Shown: positions 43,527 through 52,743, numbered from the stretch's first letter. The stretch: DNA of 64,000 nucleotides from Acidovorax soli (GCF_014207955.1 NZ_JACHLK010000002.1:558001-622000); one strand, 5' to 3'. Translations and numbers: made by a program. Notes: generated by a model from the letters alone, not told the origin.

Positions 43527-44258
43527 TCAGTCCTGGTCCAACAGGCGGTCCAGCCGTGCGCGATAGTTGTTCAGGAAGTCATGCGTCACCGCATAGTGTT
43601 CCGTGTCTTCATAGGCCACTTCCGAGAGGCCCGTGCCGTCGAACAGCACGATCTTCGCGTGGGGGTAGGACAGCAGGATGGGCGAATGCGTGGCGATGAT
43701 GAACTGGGACTTGTCTTCGACCAACTGGTGGATGGCCGAGAGCGCGGCCAGCTGCCGGTTGGGTGACAGCGCGGCCTCGGGCTCGTCGAGCAGGTACAGG
43801 CCCTTGCCGCGGAACTTGTGGGCGAGCAGGGACATGAAGGCCTCGCCGTGCGAGATGCCGTGCAGCGAATCGGTGCCATAGGCGTCAGGCACACCGACAT
43901 CGTCCACGAAGGTGGCGACATTGAAAAAGCTCTCGGCCCTGAGGAAGTACCCATCCTTGGGCTGGCGGAAGCTGCGCGCCAGCCGCAGCACCTCGTGCAG
44001 GGGCGAGACCGAGTCGGTGCTGCCCACGGCGAAGTCACGGGTACCGCCCTCCGGGCTGTAGCCCAGGGCGACCGCAATGCCCTCCAGCAGCGTGGACTTG
44101 CCCGAGCCGTTCTCGCCCACCAGAAAGGTCACGTCCGGGTGGAATTCCAGCCGCCCCATCTCGCGGATCGCGGGGATGTTGTACGGGTAGCGGTCGAAAT
44201 CCACCTCGGCATCGGGGCGGATGCAGACGCTTTGCAGATAGGGTTTGGCGGGCAGCAT
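43527..44258 (-). CDS. AAA-family ATPase, ABC/SMC-like (AAA_15/21 type)
   Basis: A 243-residue single-domain ATPase: Walker A VGENGSGKSTLLEGIA, Q-loop region, Walker B GLYLLDEPEAALSPNRQL and the histidine switch IIATHSPILL. It is a stand-alone member of the P-loop ATPases often annotated as AAA family ATPase or DUF2813-like. Such proteins occur in DNA repair, in anti-phage modules and as orphan genes; no nuclease partner is next to it here. Single-gene unit. Confidence 0.87.
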   Translation of the reverse strand: MLPAKPYLQSVCIRPDAEVDFDRYPYNIPAIREMGRLEFHPDVTFLVGENGSGKSTLLEGIAVALGYSPEGGTRDFAVGSTDSVSPLHEVLRLARSFRQPKDGYFLRAESFFNVATFVDDVGVPDAYGTDSLHGISHGEAFMSLLAHKFRGKGLYLLDEPEAALSPNRQLAALSAIHQLVEDKSQFIIATHSPILLSYPHAKIVLFDGTGLSEVAYEDTEHYAVTHDFLNNYRARLDRLLDQD

Positions 44259-44286
44259 GGGGTGCCATGCTAACCAAGCCAGATGA

Positions 44287-45156
44287 TCAGAACCGAACAG
44301 CCTCGAAGGCGGGGTGCAGCTCGTCGACCCAGTGGTCCAGCTCCTCTTCCGACACGGCCAGGTGGTCCATGCAGGCCTGGCCGTGCTGCAGCCAGTCGCG
44401 CGTGGGCTGCAGGTTGTCGTGGTGGTTCACCAGGTACTCGGCCAGGAGGCCCAGGGCCACCAGGTGGCGCACGGTGGGGTTGAAGCGCTCGTCGCCCAGG
44501 CAGGTGAAGTCGTGGTGCAGCCAGATGGCCTGGGCCACGTCGCCCGGCAGGTGCCAGGTGCGCGCCACGATGGCGCCCATCACGGCGTGGTCGGTCTTGT
44601 GGTTGGCGTTCTCGGTCTGGGTGAAGGTGCGGTCCTTGCGCGCCAGGGCCTCGGTCACGGTGGAGCCATAGCCGCGCACGGCCTTGACCAGCACCGGCAT
44701 GCCCACGTGGCAGAACAGGCCGAAACTGTAGCCCAGGCCGGGGTCGAAGCTGTAGAGCTGGCGGCCGATGTGCTCGCAGGCAATGGCGCGGCGCTGCGAA
44801 CTCTCCCAGAAGTGCTCGAGCAGCGGCGAGCGCACCATGAGCGCGTTGCGCGTGATGAAGGCCGAGAGCAGTTCCACCGTGGGGTTGAGCCCGAGCACGG
44901 TGAGCGCCATGCCGATGGTCTGCACCGGCTGGGCCAGCCCGAACAGCGGGCTGTTGGCCTGGCGTATCAGCAAGGCGGCCATGGCCACATCGGACGCGAC
45001 CAGTTGCTCCAATGCACCCGAATCGAGCTCGGGCGCGGCCACGATCTGCTGCAGGCGCAGCAGCGACTCCGGGCACGGCGGGATCACGATGGCGCGCACG
45101 GAGGGGTGCGTGCGGGCCTGCTGGAGCTGGGTATCGACGGGGTGGGGGTTCTTCAC
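44287..45156 (-). CDS. HDOD-domain protein
   Basis: A 289-residue cytoplasmic protein with the HDOD fold, a non-catalytic relative of HD phosphohydrolases: [20 protein letters not shown] near the start, then [19 protein letters not shown] and [16 protein letters not shown] proteins act in signalling, often in c-di-GMP or motility networks. I propose GTG 45156 as start because no conserved sequence lies before it. Downstream is the convergent-free gap before the AAA ATPase gene on the same strand. Confidence 0.85.
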   Translation of the reverse strand: MKNPHPVDTQLQQARTHPSVRAIVIPPCPESLLRLQQIVAAPELDSGALEQLVASDVAMAALLIRQANSPLFGLAQPVQTIGMALTVLGLNPTVELLSAFITRNALMVRSPLLEHFWESSQRRAIACEHIGRQLYSFDPGLGYSFGLFCHVGMPVLVKAVRGYGSTVTEALARKDRTFTQTENANHKTDHAVMGAIVARTWHLPGDVAQAIWLHHDFTCLGDERFNPTVRHLVALGLLAEYLVNHHDNLQPTRDWLQHGQACMDHLAVSEEELDHWVDELHPAFEAVRF

Positions 45157-45295
45157 GGCGTGCCCGGCCTGCCCGCGCTCAGGTCGCGCAGGCCGGCCGT
45201 TCGGTTTCAACTGGTTGCATTGTGGCGTGAAATTCGCCGGCCGGCAGAGACCCGGGCCGGTCTTCGGCTTTCTCGCCCGGTGGCGCGCGCCCGTG

Positions 45296-46243
45296 CTATA
45301 TGCCCGCGCCGTCCAGCCCGGCCCCGCCATCGCGCGTGGCCAGGCTGTTGCGGCCCGGCATGGCCTCGCCCAGGTAGTCCAGAAAGGCGCGCACGGCGGG
45401 CGACAGGCCGCGCCGCGAGGGAAACACCGCATGCACGATGGCCGGTGGCGGCACCCATTCGGGCAGCACGCGCACCAGGCGGCGCTCGCGCATTTCCTCG
45501 TGGCACATGTAGTCGGGCATCCAGCCCATGCCGATGCCGGCCAGCACCGCGAATTTCAGGGTCAGCAGGTCGTCGGCCACATAGCGCGGCGTGTGGTGCA
45601 CCACCTGGTGGGCGCCGCCGGGGCCCATCAGGTTCCAGGTGGCGCGGCCGTCGGGGGCCGACATGGCCACGCTGTCCAGGCGGGCCAGGTCGTCCAGCGT
45701 GGTGGGCGTGCCCTGGCGTATCAGCAGCTCGGGGCTGGCCACGAGGATCTGGGTGGTGGTATCGAGGCGCTTGACCACCATGGAGCCGCTGTCCTCCAGC
45801 GTGGGGCGCACGCGCAGCGCCACGTCGATGCCCTCCTCCACCACGTTGACCACGCGGTTGCTGACCACCATGTCCACCCGCACCTCGGGGTAGCGCGAGA
45901 GGAAGGGCGGCATCATTTCGGCCAGCACGGTCTGCGCCAGCGTCACCGGGCAGCTCACGCGGATGGTGCCGCGCGGCGCCGTCTGCACCTGGGCCACCGT
46001 GTCGGCCGCCGCCTGGGCCGATTCGCGCATGGCCTGGCAGTGGCGCAGGTAGGCCTCGCCCACCTCGGTGAGCGAGAGCTTGCGTGTGGTGCGCTGCAAG
46101 AGGCGCACCCCGAGCTCGGTCTCCAGGTCCGACACCCGGCGCGACAGGCGCGACTTGGGGATGCCCAGGGCCCGGCCGGCGGCGGCAAAGCCGCCGCGCT
46201 CGACCACCTCCGCAAAATACAGCATGTCGTTGAGGTCTTGCAT
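45296..46243 (-). CDS. LysR-family regulator divergent from the azoreductase gene
   Basis: A 315-residue LysR regulator of the CrgA/AaeR-like group, with [24 protein letters not shown]. It is divergent from azoR across 126 bp and probably controls it. LysR-azoR pairs respond to quinones or electrophiles in other Proteobacteria. I use ATG 46243 ([10 protein letters not shown]) as start; MYFMQDL nine bases upstream is an alternative. The inverted repeat GATAG-N6-CTATC at 46262-46277 is a plausible operator. Confidence 0.88.
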   Translation of the reverse strand: MQDLNDMLYFAEVVERGGFAAAGRALGIPKSRLSRRVSDLETELGVRLLQRTTRKLSLTEVGEAYLRHCQAMRESAQAAADTVAQVQTAPRGTIRVSCPVTLAQTVLAEMMPPFLSRYPEVRVDMVVSNRVVNVVEEGIDVALRVRPTLEDSGSMVVKRLDTTTQILVASPELLIRQGTPTTLDDLARLDSVAMSAPDGRATWNLMGPGGAHQVVHHTPRYVADDLLTLKFAVLAGIGMGWMPDYMCHEEMRERRLVRVLPEWVPPPAIVHAVFPSRRGLSPAVRAFLDYLGEAMPGRNSLATRDGGAGLDGAGI

Positions 46244-46261
46244 AAAGTACATCGTTCTACT

Positions 46262-46277
46262 GATAGGACAATCTATC
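46262..46277. promoter_or_regulatory. Inverted repeat in the LysR/azoR intergenic region
   Basis: GATAG (46262-46266) and CTATC (46273-46277) form a palindrome with 6-bp spacing. This is a T-N11-A type LysR binding core, placed between the divergent start codons. Probable site of the LysR regulator at 45296-46243. Confidence 0.5.
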
Positions 46278-46369
46278 GCAAGTTCCATGCCTTATCAACA
46301 AACGAGTGCGTCTCCACAATTCAGTCCATGGCCACACGCTGTGGCTACCCACCCAAGGAGAACCTCATC

Positions 46370-47014
46370 ATGCAACTGCTTCACATCGACTCGGCCATCA
46401 CCGGTGAACAATCCGTCTCGCGCGAACTCACCCAGCGCATCGTCGCCGCCTGGAAGGCCGGCCACCCCAACACCACGGTGCAGCACCTGGACCTGGCCGC
46501 ACAGGCCCCGGCCCACCTGAGCGCCGACGCGCTGGGCTTTCGCACCGGCCAGGCCGCTGCCACCGAAGTGCAGCGCCAGGAAAACGCCCTGTCCGAAGCC
46601 CTGGTGAGCCAGTTCCTGGCCTCCGACGTGATCGTGATCGGCGCCCCGCTGTACAACTTCACCATCCCCAGCCAGCTCAAGGCCTGGATCGACCGCATCG
46701 CCCAGACTGGCCGCACCTTCAAGTACACCGACAAGGGCCCCGTGGGCCTGGCCGGCGGCAAGACGGTGATCGTGGCCTCGACCCGCGGCGGTGTGTACTC
46801 CACCAGCGAAGGCGGCCAGGCCATGGAGCACCAGGAGAGCTACCTGAAGGTGGTGTTCGGCTTCTTCGGCATCACCGACGTGCGCTTTGTGCGCGCCGAA
46901 GGCGTGGGCATGGGCCCCGACGCCAAGGCCCTGGCCATTGCCAGCGCCGACAAGGACATCCAGGCGCACACCAGCGTGCCTGCGAACCAACCGCAAATTG
47001 CGCAAGTGGCCTGA
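46370..47014 (+). CDS. azoR: FMN-dependent NADH-azoreductase
   Basis: A 214-residue flavodoxin-fold oxidoreductase. Motifs are [18 protein letters not shown] (phosphate loop for FMN) and [20 protein letters not shown], followed by TRGGVYS. It reduces quinones and azo compounds with NADH by a two-electron mechanism. RBS AAGGAG precedes ATG 46370 by 9 nt. It is followed by a strong terminator and is divergent from its likely LysR regulator. The long open frame upstream in the same reading frame is antisense to other genes and was not used. Confidence 0.94.
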   Translation: MQLLHIDSAITGEQSVSRELTQRIVAAWKAGHPNTTVQHLDLAAQAPAHLSADALGFRTGQAAATEVQRQENALSEALVSQFLASDVIVIGAPLYNFTIPSQLKAWIDRIAQTGRTFKYTDKGPVGLAGGKTVIVASTRGGVYSTSEGGQAMEHQESYLKVVFGFFGITDVRFVRAEGVGMGPDAKALAIASADKDIQAHTSVPANQPQIAQVA

Positions 47015-47040
47015 TCCACTTCCCGGTCAGCCAAGCAAAA

Positions 47041-47065
47041 CGCCGCCCCTTGGGGCGGCGTTTTT
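47041..47065. terminator. Bidirectional intrinsic terminator between azoR and an FMN reductase gene
   Basis: CGCCGCCCCTTGGGGCGGCG is a perfect 20-bp palindrome (47041-47060), preceded by AAAA and followed by TTTTT, so it can act for azoR (plus) and for the convergent gene (minus). Confidence 0.9.
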
Positions 47066-47084
47066 CATGGAGCGGTGGAAACGC

Positions 47085-47633
47085 TCAGATGTGTTGCTTG
47101 ACCCATGCCACGTAGGCATCGACCCAGCCTTGCAGGAATTTCTTGCTGCCCTCGCCCACATTGCCGTCGGCATCGAACAGGCCTTCCTTGGCATGGATGA
47201 AGCCCTCGGGCTGGCCCAGGGTGGGCACATCGAGGTAGCCCAGCACATTGCGCAGGTGCTGCTGTGCCAGGGCCGTGCCGATGGCGCCCACCGAGGCACC
47301 GATCACGCCCGCGGGCTTGCCGCCCCAGGCGCTCTGGCCGTAAGGGCGCGAGCCGTGGTCCAGCGCGTTCTTGAGCACGCCGGGGATGGAGCGGTTGTAC
47401 TCGGGCGTCACGAACAGCAGGCCCTGGGCGGCCTTGACCTCGCTTTTCAGGCGCAGCACCGAGGCGGCCTGGTTGCCATCGTCGTCCTGGTTGTACAGGG
47501 GCAGGTCATCGATGCGCAGCTGCGTGAACTGGAAATCGGCCGGGGCCAGGCGCTCGATGGCGGTGGCCAGCTTGCGGTTGAACGAATCCTTGCGGAGGCT
47601 GCCGACGATGACGGCGATCTGGACTTTGCTCAT
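47085..47633 (-). CDS. NAD(P)H-dependent FMN reductase (ChrR/SsuE-like)
   Basis: A 182-residue flavodoxin-like reductase. It starts VQIAVIVGSLRKDSFNRKLA, the FMN loop of the family, then TPEYNRSIPGVLKNALDHGS, and carries GKPAGVIGAS. Members reduce quinones, chromate or supply FMNH2 to sulfonate monooxygenases. Its position next to sulfur genes may suggest a link to sulfur acquisition, but the shared sulfur motif is not present here. ATG 47633; GGAG upstream. Confidence 0.9.
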   Translation of the reverse strand: MSKVQIAVIVGSLRKDSFNRKLATAIERLAPADFQFTQLRIDDLPLYNQDDDGNQAASVLRLKSEVKAAQGLLFVTPEYNRSIPGVLKNALDHGSRPYGQSAWGGKPAGVIGASVGAIGTALAQQHLRNVLGYLDVPTLGQPEGFIHAKEGLFDADGNVGEGSKKFLQGWVDAYVAWVKQHI

Positions 47634-47756
47634 GGAAACTCCTTGTGAAGGGAACGACATGGAGAACGAAAAAGCACAGCAGGGCTGGTCTCCCGGCCCT
47701 GCTGCGCGAAGCACGCACCATGATAGCCACTGACCGTGACGCCATGGCCTGCTCAC

Positions 47757-47796
47757 CCGGCGCAATTGCTATATTTTGTATAGCGGATTGCGCCGG
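47757..47796. repeat. 40-bp hairpin element downstream of the desulfurase gene
   Basis: CCGGCGCAAT (47757-47766) pairs with ATTGCGCCGG (47787-47796), a perfect 10-bp stem around TGCTATATTTTGTATAGCGG, which itself contains GCTATA/TATAGC. It sits just after the desulfurase stop (47802, minus strand), so it may end the encapsulin operon. Sequences of the TTGCTAT..ATAGC kind recur in Comamonadaceae intergenic regions, as far as I recall. Confidence 0.6.
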
Positions 47797-47801
47797 TATG
47801 G

Positions 47802-49850
47802 CTATCCAGCCCGGCGCTGCCCAGCCAAACGCTGTACGACAGCCACCAGGCGGTCGATCTCGTCGAAGGTGTTGTAGAACGCCAGCGACGGCCGCACCGT
47901 GGTCTCCACGCCAAAGCGGCGCAAAATGGGCTGGGCGCAGTGGTGGCCGGTGCGCACGGCAATGCCCTCCTCGTTCAGGGCCTTGCCCACCTCTTCGGTG
48001 CTGTAGCGCGCGAGCACGAAGGACATGACGCTGGCCTTGTCGTCGGCCGTGCCGATCAGGCGCACGCCGCGGATGGCGCCGAGGTGGCGCATGCCGTAGA
48101 CCAGCAATTCGTGCTCGTAACGCGCGATGTTCTCGATGCCCACGCGGTTCACGTAGTCGATGGCGGCGCCCAGGCCCACGGCGTCGGCGATGTTGCCAGT
48201 GCCCGCCTCGAACTTGTTCGGGATGGGCTGGAACACCGTTTTCTCGAAGGTCACGTCGGCAATCATGTTGCCGCCGCCCTGCCAGGGCGGCATGTCTTCG
48301 AGCACCGCACGCTTGCCCCAGACCACGCCGATGCCGGTGGGGCCAAAGACCTTGTGGCCCGAGAACACGAAGAAGTCGGCCCCCAGGTCCTGCACGTCCA
48401 CCCGCATGTGCGAGACCGACTGCGCGCCATCGACCAGGGTGGTGGCCCCCGCCCGCTTGGCCAGGGCCACGATTTCCTTGACCGGCACCACGGTGCCCAG
48501 GGCGTTGGAGACCTGGGTCACAGCCACGATTTTGGTGCGGTCGTTCAGCAGCTTCTGGTACTCATCGAGCAGCACCTGGCCGGTATCGTCCACCGGGATC
48601 ACGCGCAGGCGCGCGCCCTTGGCGGCGGCCAGTTGCTGCCAGGGCACGATGTTGGCATGGTGCTCCAGGTTGCTGACGATGATCTCGTCGCCCTCGCCCA
48701 CGTGCTGCGCGCCCCAGCTCTTGGCCACCAGGTTGATGGCCTCGGTGGTGCCACGCACAAAGATCACCTCGTTCACATCGGGCGCGTTGATGAAGCGCTG
48801 CACGTGCTGGCGTGCGCCTTCGTAGGCGTCCGTGGCGCGTGCCGCCAGCTCGTGCGCCGCGCGGTGGATGTTGGAGTTCTCGTGCGCGTAGAAGTAACTG
48901 ATGCGGTCGATGACCGACTGCGGCTTGTGCGTGGTGGCCGCGTTGTCGAACCAGACCAGCTGGCGGCCGTTCACACGCTCCTGCAGCACCGGGAAGTCGC
49001 GGCGCACCGCATGCACGTCGAACGCCGGGTGGGCGCTGCGGTCAGCCGAGGGGACGCTGCTGGCGGTGGGTGCCCGGCCGGGCGTGGTGTAGCCGCCGGG
49101 CAGCACCACGGCATCGGCAAAGTAGAAACGCGGCTCGGCCGATGGCACGGTGCTGGGCACGCCGCTGCCGGCCGTGGGCGAGCTCACGTGCGGCACCTCG
49201 GGCACCGCGAACGGCAGGCGGGCCAGGGCATCGAGCCCGCCGGGGGCAGCGCCGTGCCCGTCGGGCAGCGTCGCACGCTCTGCCGCCAGCGGATGGGCCT
49301 GGCGTTCACCGAGAAAGTAGTACGGCGATGCCGCCGCTGGCGCAGGCGGTGTGGAAGGCTGCGCCGCCTCGGGCACGCCCAGCACGCCGCTGCCAAAGCG
49401 CGGTTCGTAGGCCGGCAAGGTGCTGATCACCGAGTCGGGCACGCCATTGCCGGCCACCGCATGCGGCAGCAGGGCCGGCGCACGGTGCGCCAGCGAGGCC
49501 AGCGGCGTGGGCGAGGCTGGCACCAGGTTGGCACCTGGCACCAGCCCTTGCGGGATGGGCGTGCCCGGCACGCCGGGGCCGAAGCCGGCCGGGCTCACCA
49601 GCGGCGAGCCGGCCGGTGCGATGTTGACGGGCGCCTGCACGCCAGGCGGCCAGGGCGTGCCCTGCCCCACCCCGGGCAGCGAGCCCGGGGGCGTGGACGG
49701 CAGGCCGGCGGCCGGCCCGGCAAGGCGCGGTTCTTCGCCAGGCCGGGCCGCGAACAGGGCCGTCGCCAGCCCGGCCAGCAGTGCCGGGTCGATGGGCGGC
49801 TGCAGCGTGGCGGGCACGCCGGCAGGAAGGGAGGATGGAGTGGTCACCAC
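47802..49850 (-). CDS. Encapsulated cysteine desulfurase (family 2A encapsulin cargo, SufS-like)
   Basis: A 682-residue protein with two parts. Residues 1-276 form a disordered Pro/Ala/Gly-rich domain with recurring short motifs: LPAGVPATLQPPIDPALLAG at the start, GVP..S..PAYEPRF (about 136-152), SPYYFLGE (175-182) and GVPSTVPSAEPRFYFADAVV (230-249). This is the known encapsulation domain of desulfurase cargo. Residues 277-682 are a SufS/CsdA-type desulfurase: PLP lysine K500 in FSGHKVFGP, catalytic Cys638 in RTGHHCAQP. It releases sulfur from cysteine inside the shell formed by the upstream encapsulin. GTG start at 49850, 9 bp after the encapsulin stop. Confidence 0.93.
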   Translation of the reverse strand: MVTTPSSLPAGVPATLQPPIDPALLAGLATALFAARPGEEPRLAGPAAGLPSTPPGSLPGVGQGTPWPPGVQAPVNIAPAGSPLVSPAGFGPGVPGTPIPQGLVPGANLVPASPTPLASLAHRAPALLPHAVAGNGVPDSVISTLPAYEPRFGSGVLGVPEAAQPSTPPAPAAASPYYFLGERQAHPLAAERATLPDGHGAAPGGLDALARLPFAVPEVPHVSSPTAGSGVPSTVPSAEPRFYFADAVVLPGGYTTPGRAPTASSVPSADRSAHPAFDVHAVRRDFPVLQERVNGRQLVWFDNAATTHKPQSVIDRISYFYAHENSNIHRAAHELAARATDAYEGARQHVQRFINAPDVNEVIFVRGTTEAINLVAKSWGAQHVGEGDEIIVSNLEHHANIVPWQQLAAAKGARLRVIPVDDTGQVLLDEYQKLLNDRTKIVAVTQVSNALGTVVPVKEIVALAKRAGATTLVDGAQSVSHMRVDVQDLGADFFVFSGHKVFGPTGIGVVWGKRAVLEDMPPWQGGGNMIADVTFEKTVFQPIPNKFEAGTGNIADAVGLGAAIDYVNRVGIENIARYEHELLVYGMRHLGAIRGVRLIGTADDKASVMSFVLARYSTEEVGKALNEEGIAVRTGHHCAQPILRRFGVETTVRPSLAFYNTFDEIDRLVAVVQRLAGQRRAG

Positions 49851-49859
49851 GCGGCCGCT

Positions 49860-50792
49860 TTACTTGTAGGTGTCGGGATAGTCGTGGTACTTGTTGATCT
49901 CCACATCGTCCAGCACGGCCAGGGCGTCGGGCGTGAGCACGGCCAGCGAGCAGTACAGCGAGATCAGGTAGGAGGCGATGGCATGGTTGTTGATGCCCAT
50001 GAAGCGCACCGACAGGCCCGGGCTCTGCTCGCCCGGCAGGCCAGGCTGGAACAGGCCGACCACGCCCTGGCGCTTGTCGCCCACGCGCAAGAGCAGGATC
50101 TTGCTCTTGCCGTCGGCCACGGGCACCTTGTCCGAAGGGATCAGCGGAATGCCGCGCCAGGTGATGAACTGCGAGCCGAACAGGCTCACCGTGGGCGGCG
50201 GCGTGCCGCGGCGCGTGGCCTCGCGGCCGAAGGCGGCAATGGCCAGCGGGTGGGCCAGGAAGAAGGCGGGTTCCTTCCAGACCTTGGTGAGCAGCTCGTC
50301 CAGGTCGTCGGGCGTGGGCGCGCCCGTGAGCGGGAACACGCGCTGCTCTTCCGTCACCTGGGCCAGCAAGCCGTAGTCGGGGTTGTTGATGAGCTCGCTC
50401 TCCTGGTTCTCCTTGATCGTCTCGATCGTCAGGCGCAGCTGTTCCTTGATCTGGTCGTGCGGGCTGCTGTACAGGTCGGAGATGCGGGTGTGCACGTCGA
50501 GCACGGTGCTCACGGCGTTCAGGAAGTACTCGCGCGGGTTCTCTTCGTAGTCCACGAAGGTGCGCGGCAGCTGGTTCTCTTCCTCGCGCGCGGTGCAGGT
50601 GACCTTGATGAGCTCGGGGTTCTTGACCTGGTTGAGGCGGTAGATGCCCGCTTCCACCGGCACCCACTGCAGCAGGTGCGTGAGCCAGCGTGGCGAGATG
50701 GTCGAGAGTTGCGCGGTGGTCTTGGTCGCGTTGGCAAGTTGCCGTGCTGCGTTGTCGCCCAGGGCGGTCGTGCCGCCCACTGTTGCCGTCAT
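49860..50792 (-). CDS. Family 2A encapsulin shell protein (SrpI-like)
   Basis: A 310-residue HK97-fold shell protein. The sequence matches family 2A encapsulins such as cyanobacterial SrpI: LSTISPRWLTHLLQWVPVEA, FVDYEENPREYFL, VSLFGSQFITWRGIPLIPSD, VGLFQPGLPGEQSPGLSVRF, and the C-terminal DVEINKYHDYP. There is no cyclic-nucleotide-binding domain, so it is type 2A, not 2B. It self-assembles into a ~T=1 protein cage and packages the desulfurase encoded 9 bp downstream. Nearby rhodanese and serine O-acetyltransferase genes tie it to cysteine and sulfur metabolism. Confidence 0.93.
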   Translation of the reverse strand: MTATVGGTTALGDNAARQLANATKTTAQLSTISPRWLTHLLQWVPVEAGIYRLNQVKNPELIKVTCTAREEENQLPRTFVDYEENPREYFLNAVSTVLDVHTRISDLYSSPHDQIKEQLRLTIETIKENQESELINNPDYGLLAQVTEEQRVFPLTGAPTPDDLDELLTKVWKEPAFFLAHPLAIAAFGREATRRGTPPPTVSLFGSQFITWRGIPLIPSDKVPVADGKSKILLLRVGDKRQGVVGLFQPGLPGEQSPGLSVRFMGINNHAIASYLISLYCSLAVLTPDALAVLDDVEINKYHDYPDTYK

Positions 50793-50866
50793 GTGAGGCT
50801 CCGTATCAGAAAAAGGTGGGATGAGAGAAAAACTCCCAGCCAGTTTCCGACGGCGGCCTCAGTGCT

Positions 50867-51139
50867 TCAACATGCTATAGCCGCCAATCGCGAGCCTTTG
50901 AGCGCATTCGCATCGCTCAGCTCATCGCAGTGCCCGAGCAGCGTGGCGCTGCGCACGCCAAAGGCCTGCGAGAGCTTGTCGATGGTGACCAGCGAGGCGA
51001 TGGCGCGGCCGCGCTCGATCTCGCCCACGTAGGAGCGGTTGAGGTCGGCGTGCTCGGCCAGTTGCTCCTGCGACCAGCCGCGCGCCTCGCGCAGGCGCCG
51101 CACGGCGGTGCCGAAACTGCGTACCAGCACCTCGCTCAT
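50867..51139 (-). CDS. XRE-family HTH regulator of the encapsulin operon
   Basis: A 90-residue protein of a single Cro/CI-type HTH domain (LREARGWSQEQLAEHADLNR, then SYVGEIERG). It overlaps the serine O-acetyltransferase stop by 4 bp and is 74 bp before the encapsulin gene, so it is cotranscribed in the operon. Such small XRE genes near desulfurase operons might tune expression; target sites are not visible. Confidence 0.85.
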   Translation of the reverse strand: MSEVLVRSFGTAVRRLREARGWSQEQLAEHADLNRSYVGEIERGRAIASLVTIDKLSQAFGVRSATLLGHCDELSDANALKGSRLAAIAC

Positions 51140-52071
51140 GCCGTGGCCACCCCAGGCTTTTCGGCTTCGTGGTGGCCGTTGTGGCGCGACAGGGCCTGGG
51201 TCACGTTGCCGCCGGCGGGCACGTCGTGCGTGATCCAGACATTGCCGCCGATGGTGGCGCCGCGCCCCAGGGTGACGCGGCCGAGCACCGTGGCGCCAGC
51301 GTAGATGACCACGTCGTCCTCCACCACCGGGTGGCGCGGCAGGCCTTTTTGCAGGTGCCCTTCCTCGTCGGTGGGAAAGCGCTTGGCGCCCAGCGTAACG
51401 GCCTGGTAGACGCGCACGCGCTCGCCGATCACGGCCGTCTCTCCGATCACCACGCCCGTGCCGTGATCGATGAAGAAACCCGCGCCGATCTGCGCGCCGG
51501 GGTGGATGTCGATGCCGGTCTGCGCATGCGCCTGCTCGGCCACGATGCGCGCCAGGAGCGGCAGCTCCAGCTGGTACAGCGTGTGCGCCAGGCGGTGGTG
51601 GATCATGGCCAGGATGCCGGGGTAGCACAGCAGCACCTCATCCACGCTGCGCGCGGCCGGGTCGCCGTGGTAGGCGGCCAGCACATCGCTGTCGAGCAGG
51701 CCGCGCGTTGCGGGCAGTGCAGCGGCAAAGCTGCGAGCAGCCTGCACGGCGCGCTTTTCGATGTTCTGCTCTTCCACCGGCTGGTGGCGCAGCACGTAGC
51801 GCAGCTCCAGCCGGATCTGCGCCAGCAGCGCGTGCAATGCCGCGTCCAGCGTGTGGCCCACGTAGAAATCCTCGCTCTCCTGGCGCAGGTCGGGCGGGCC
51901 CAGGCGCATGGGGAAAAGCACGCCCTTGAGCTGTTCGACGATGTCGGCCAGCGCATCGCGCGAGGGGAATTCGCGCCCGCCCGGCTCCTGCGAGCGCTTT
52001 TGCAGGCTGCGCCAGTCGCGGCGCACGGCGTGCAGCGACTGCACGATGGGTTCGATGTTGAAGACGGCCAT
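51136..52071 (-). CDS. cysE: Serine O-acetyltransferase (EpsC/CysE type)
   Basis: A 311-residue acetyltransferase that makes O-acetylserine, the carbon acceptor for sulfide in cysteine synthesis. The C-terminal left-handed beta helix shows hexapeptide repeats (IHPGAQIGAGFFIDHGTGVV, IGETAVIGERVRVYQAVTLG), as in EpsC-type SATs. The start ATG 52071 (MAVFNIEPIV) gives the usual length. It follows rhodanese by 49 bp, in the operon leading to the encapsulin. Pairing SAT with a desulfurase suggests fast cycling of cysteine sulfur. Confidence 0.92.
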   Translation of the reverse strand: MAVFNIEPIVQSLHAVRRDWRSLQKRSQEPGGREFPSRDALADIVEQLKGVLFPMRLGPPDLRQESEDFYVGHTLDAALHALLAQIRLELRYVLRHQPVEEQNIEKRAVQAARSFAAALPATRGLLDSDVLAAYHGDPAARSVDEVLLCYPGILAMIHHRLAHTLYQLELPLLARIVAEQAHAQTGIDIHPGAQIGAGFFIDHGTGVVIGETAVIGERVRVYQAVTLGAKRFPTDEEGHLQKGLPRHPVVEDDVVIYAGATVLGRVTLGRGATIGGNVWITHDVPAGGNVTQALSRHNGHHEAEKPGVATA

Positions 52072-52120
52072 GGAGAAAGGGAAGCTGGGGTTCAGTTGTG
52101 GAGGCAGGCCGTGCCCGGGG

Positions 52121-52603
52121 CTAGTCCTGGATCCAGGGAAGCTGGTGAAAGCGCCAGCCGTCCGCATGGCCGCGCTGCTTGTGGCCGTCGATCTCGCCCT
52201 CGAAGCCTTCGAGCACATTGAAGACGCGGGTGAAGCCGGCCTTGGCCGCCGCCTCGGCCGCCAGGGCCGAGCGCTTGCCGCTGCGGCACAGCAGCAGCAC
52301 AGTGGCCTCCTTGCCACCGTGGCTGGCCAGGCGCGCTTCCAGTTCGCGCACAAAGCGCGGGTTGCGCTGCAGCGCCGTGCCCGTGGCCCAGGCCACATGC
52401 AGGCTGTCGGGTACGTGGCCGACGAACTTCAGCTCTTCGGCCGAGCGCACGTCCACCAGTACGGCGTCGCCGGCCGAGGCGAGCTTCCACGCGGTGGTGG
52501 GCGACACACCGCCCGCATAAGGCAGGCCGGACGCCAGGGCGACCGAGCGGGCGGATTCCAATTCCTGTGCGAGCACAGTGTCCTGGGTTGTGGAGGAAGT
52601 CAT
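52121..52603 (-). CDS. Rhodanese-domain sulfurtransferase
   Basis: A 160-residue single-domain rhodanese. The active-site loop LCRSGKRSA holds the catalytic cysteine that carries persulfide. Residues 1-35 are variable. It is the first gene of the operon rhodanese, cysE, XRE, encapsulin, desulfurase, and its promoter has the sulfur motif. It probably accepts sulfur from the desulfurase or delivers it to acceptors. ATG 52603, RBS GGAGG-like. Confidence 0.9.
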   Translation of the reverse strand: MTSSTTQDTVLAQELESARSVALASGLPYAGGVSPTTAWKLASAGDAVLVDVRSAEELKFVGHVPDSLHVAWATGTALQRNPRFVRELEARLASHGGKEATVLLLCRSGKRSALAAEAAAKAGFTRVFNVLEGFEGEIDGHKQRGHADGWRFHQLPWIQD

Positions 52604-52685
52604 GGAGGGGGTCCTTGAAGCGACGGTTGGGCGGCCCCCATGGGCGGGGCCGCTGTGAACATGGGTCCACTCTAGAACCATCGTC

Positions 52686-52727
52686 ATAAAACCCAAAAGA
52701 ATAAAATTTGGTTTCTATAAAACCAAA
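52686..52727 (-). promoter_or_regulatory. Putative CysB-type operator and adjacent palindrome before the encapsulin operon
   Basis: Plus-strand ATAAAACCCAAAAGAATA (52686-52703) is the third instance of the shared sulfur motif. Next to it TTTGGTTT-CTATA-AAACCAAA (52707-52727) is a perfect 8-bp inverted repeat with 5-bp spacing. A TTAATC follows. Both lie about 85-125 bp before the rhodanese ATG and would drive the five-gene operon ending in the desulfurase. Confidence 0.65.
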
Positions 52728-52743
52728 ACATCCTTTAATCCAT

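Noticed and set aside
49860-50792. Encapsulin shell gene as part of a prophage (HK97 capsid)
   Set aside because: No terminase, portal, tail or lysis genes are near, and the neighbouring desulfurase with targeting domain and sulfur genes shows an encapsulin operon.
47940-51032. A 1030-codon open frame on the plus strand opposite the encapsulin operon
   Set aside because: It overlaps four well-supported minus-strand genes and has only composition typical of an antisense shadow.
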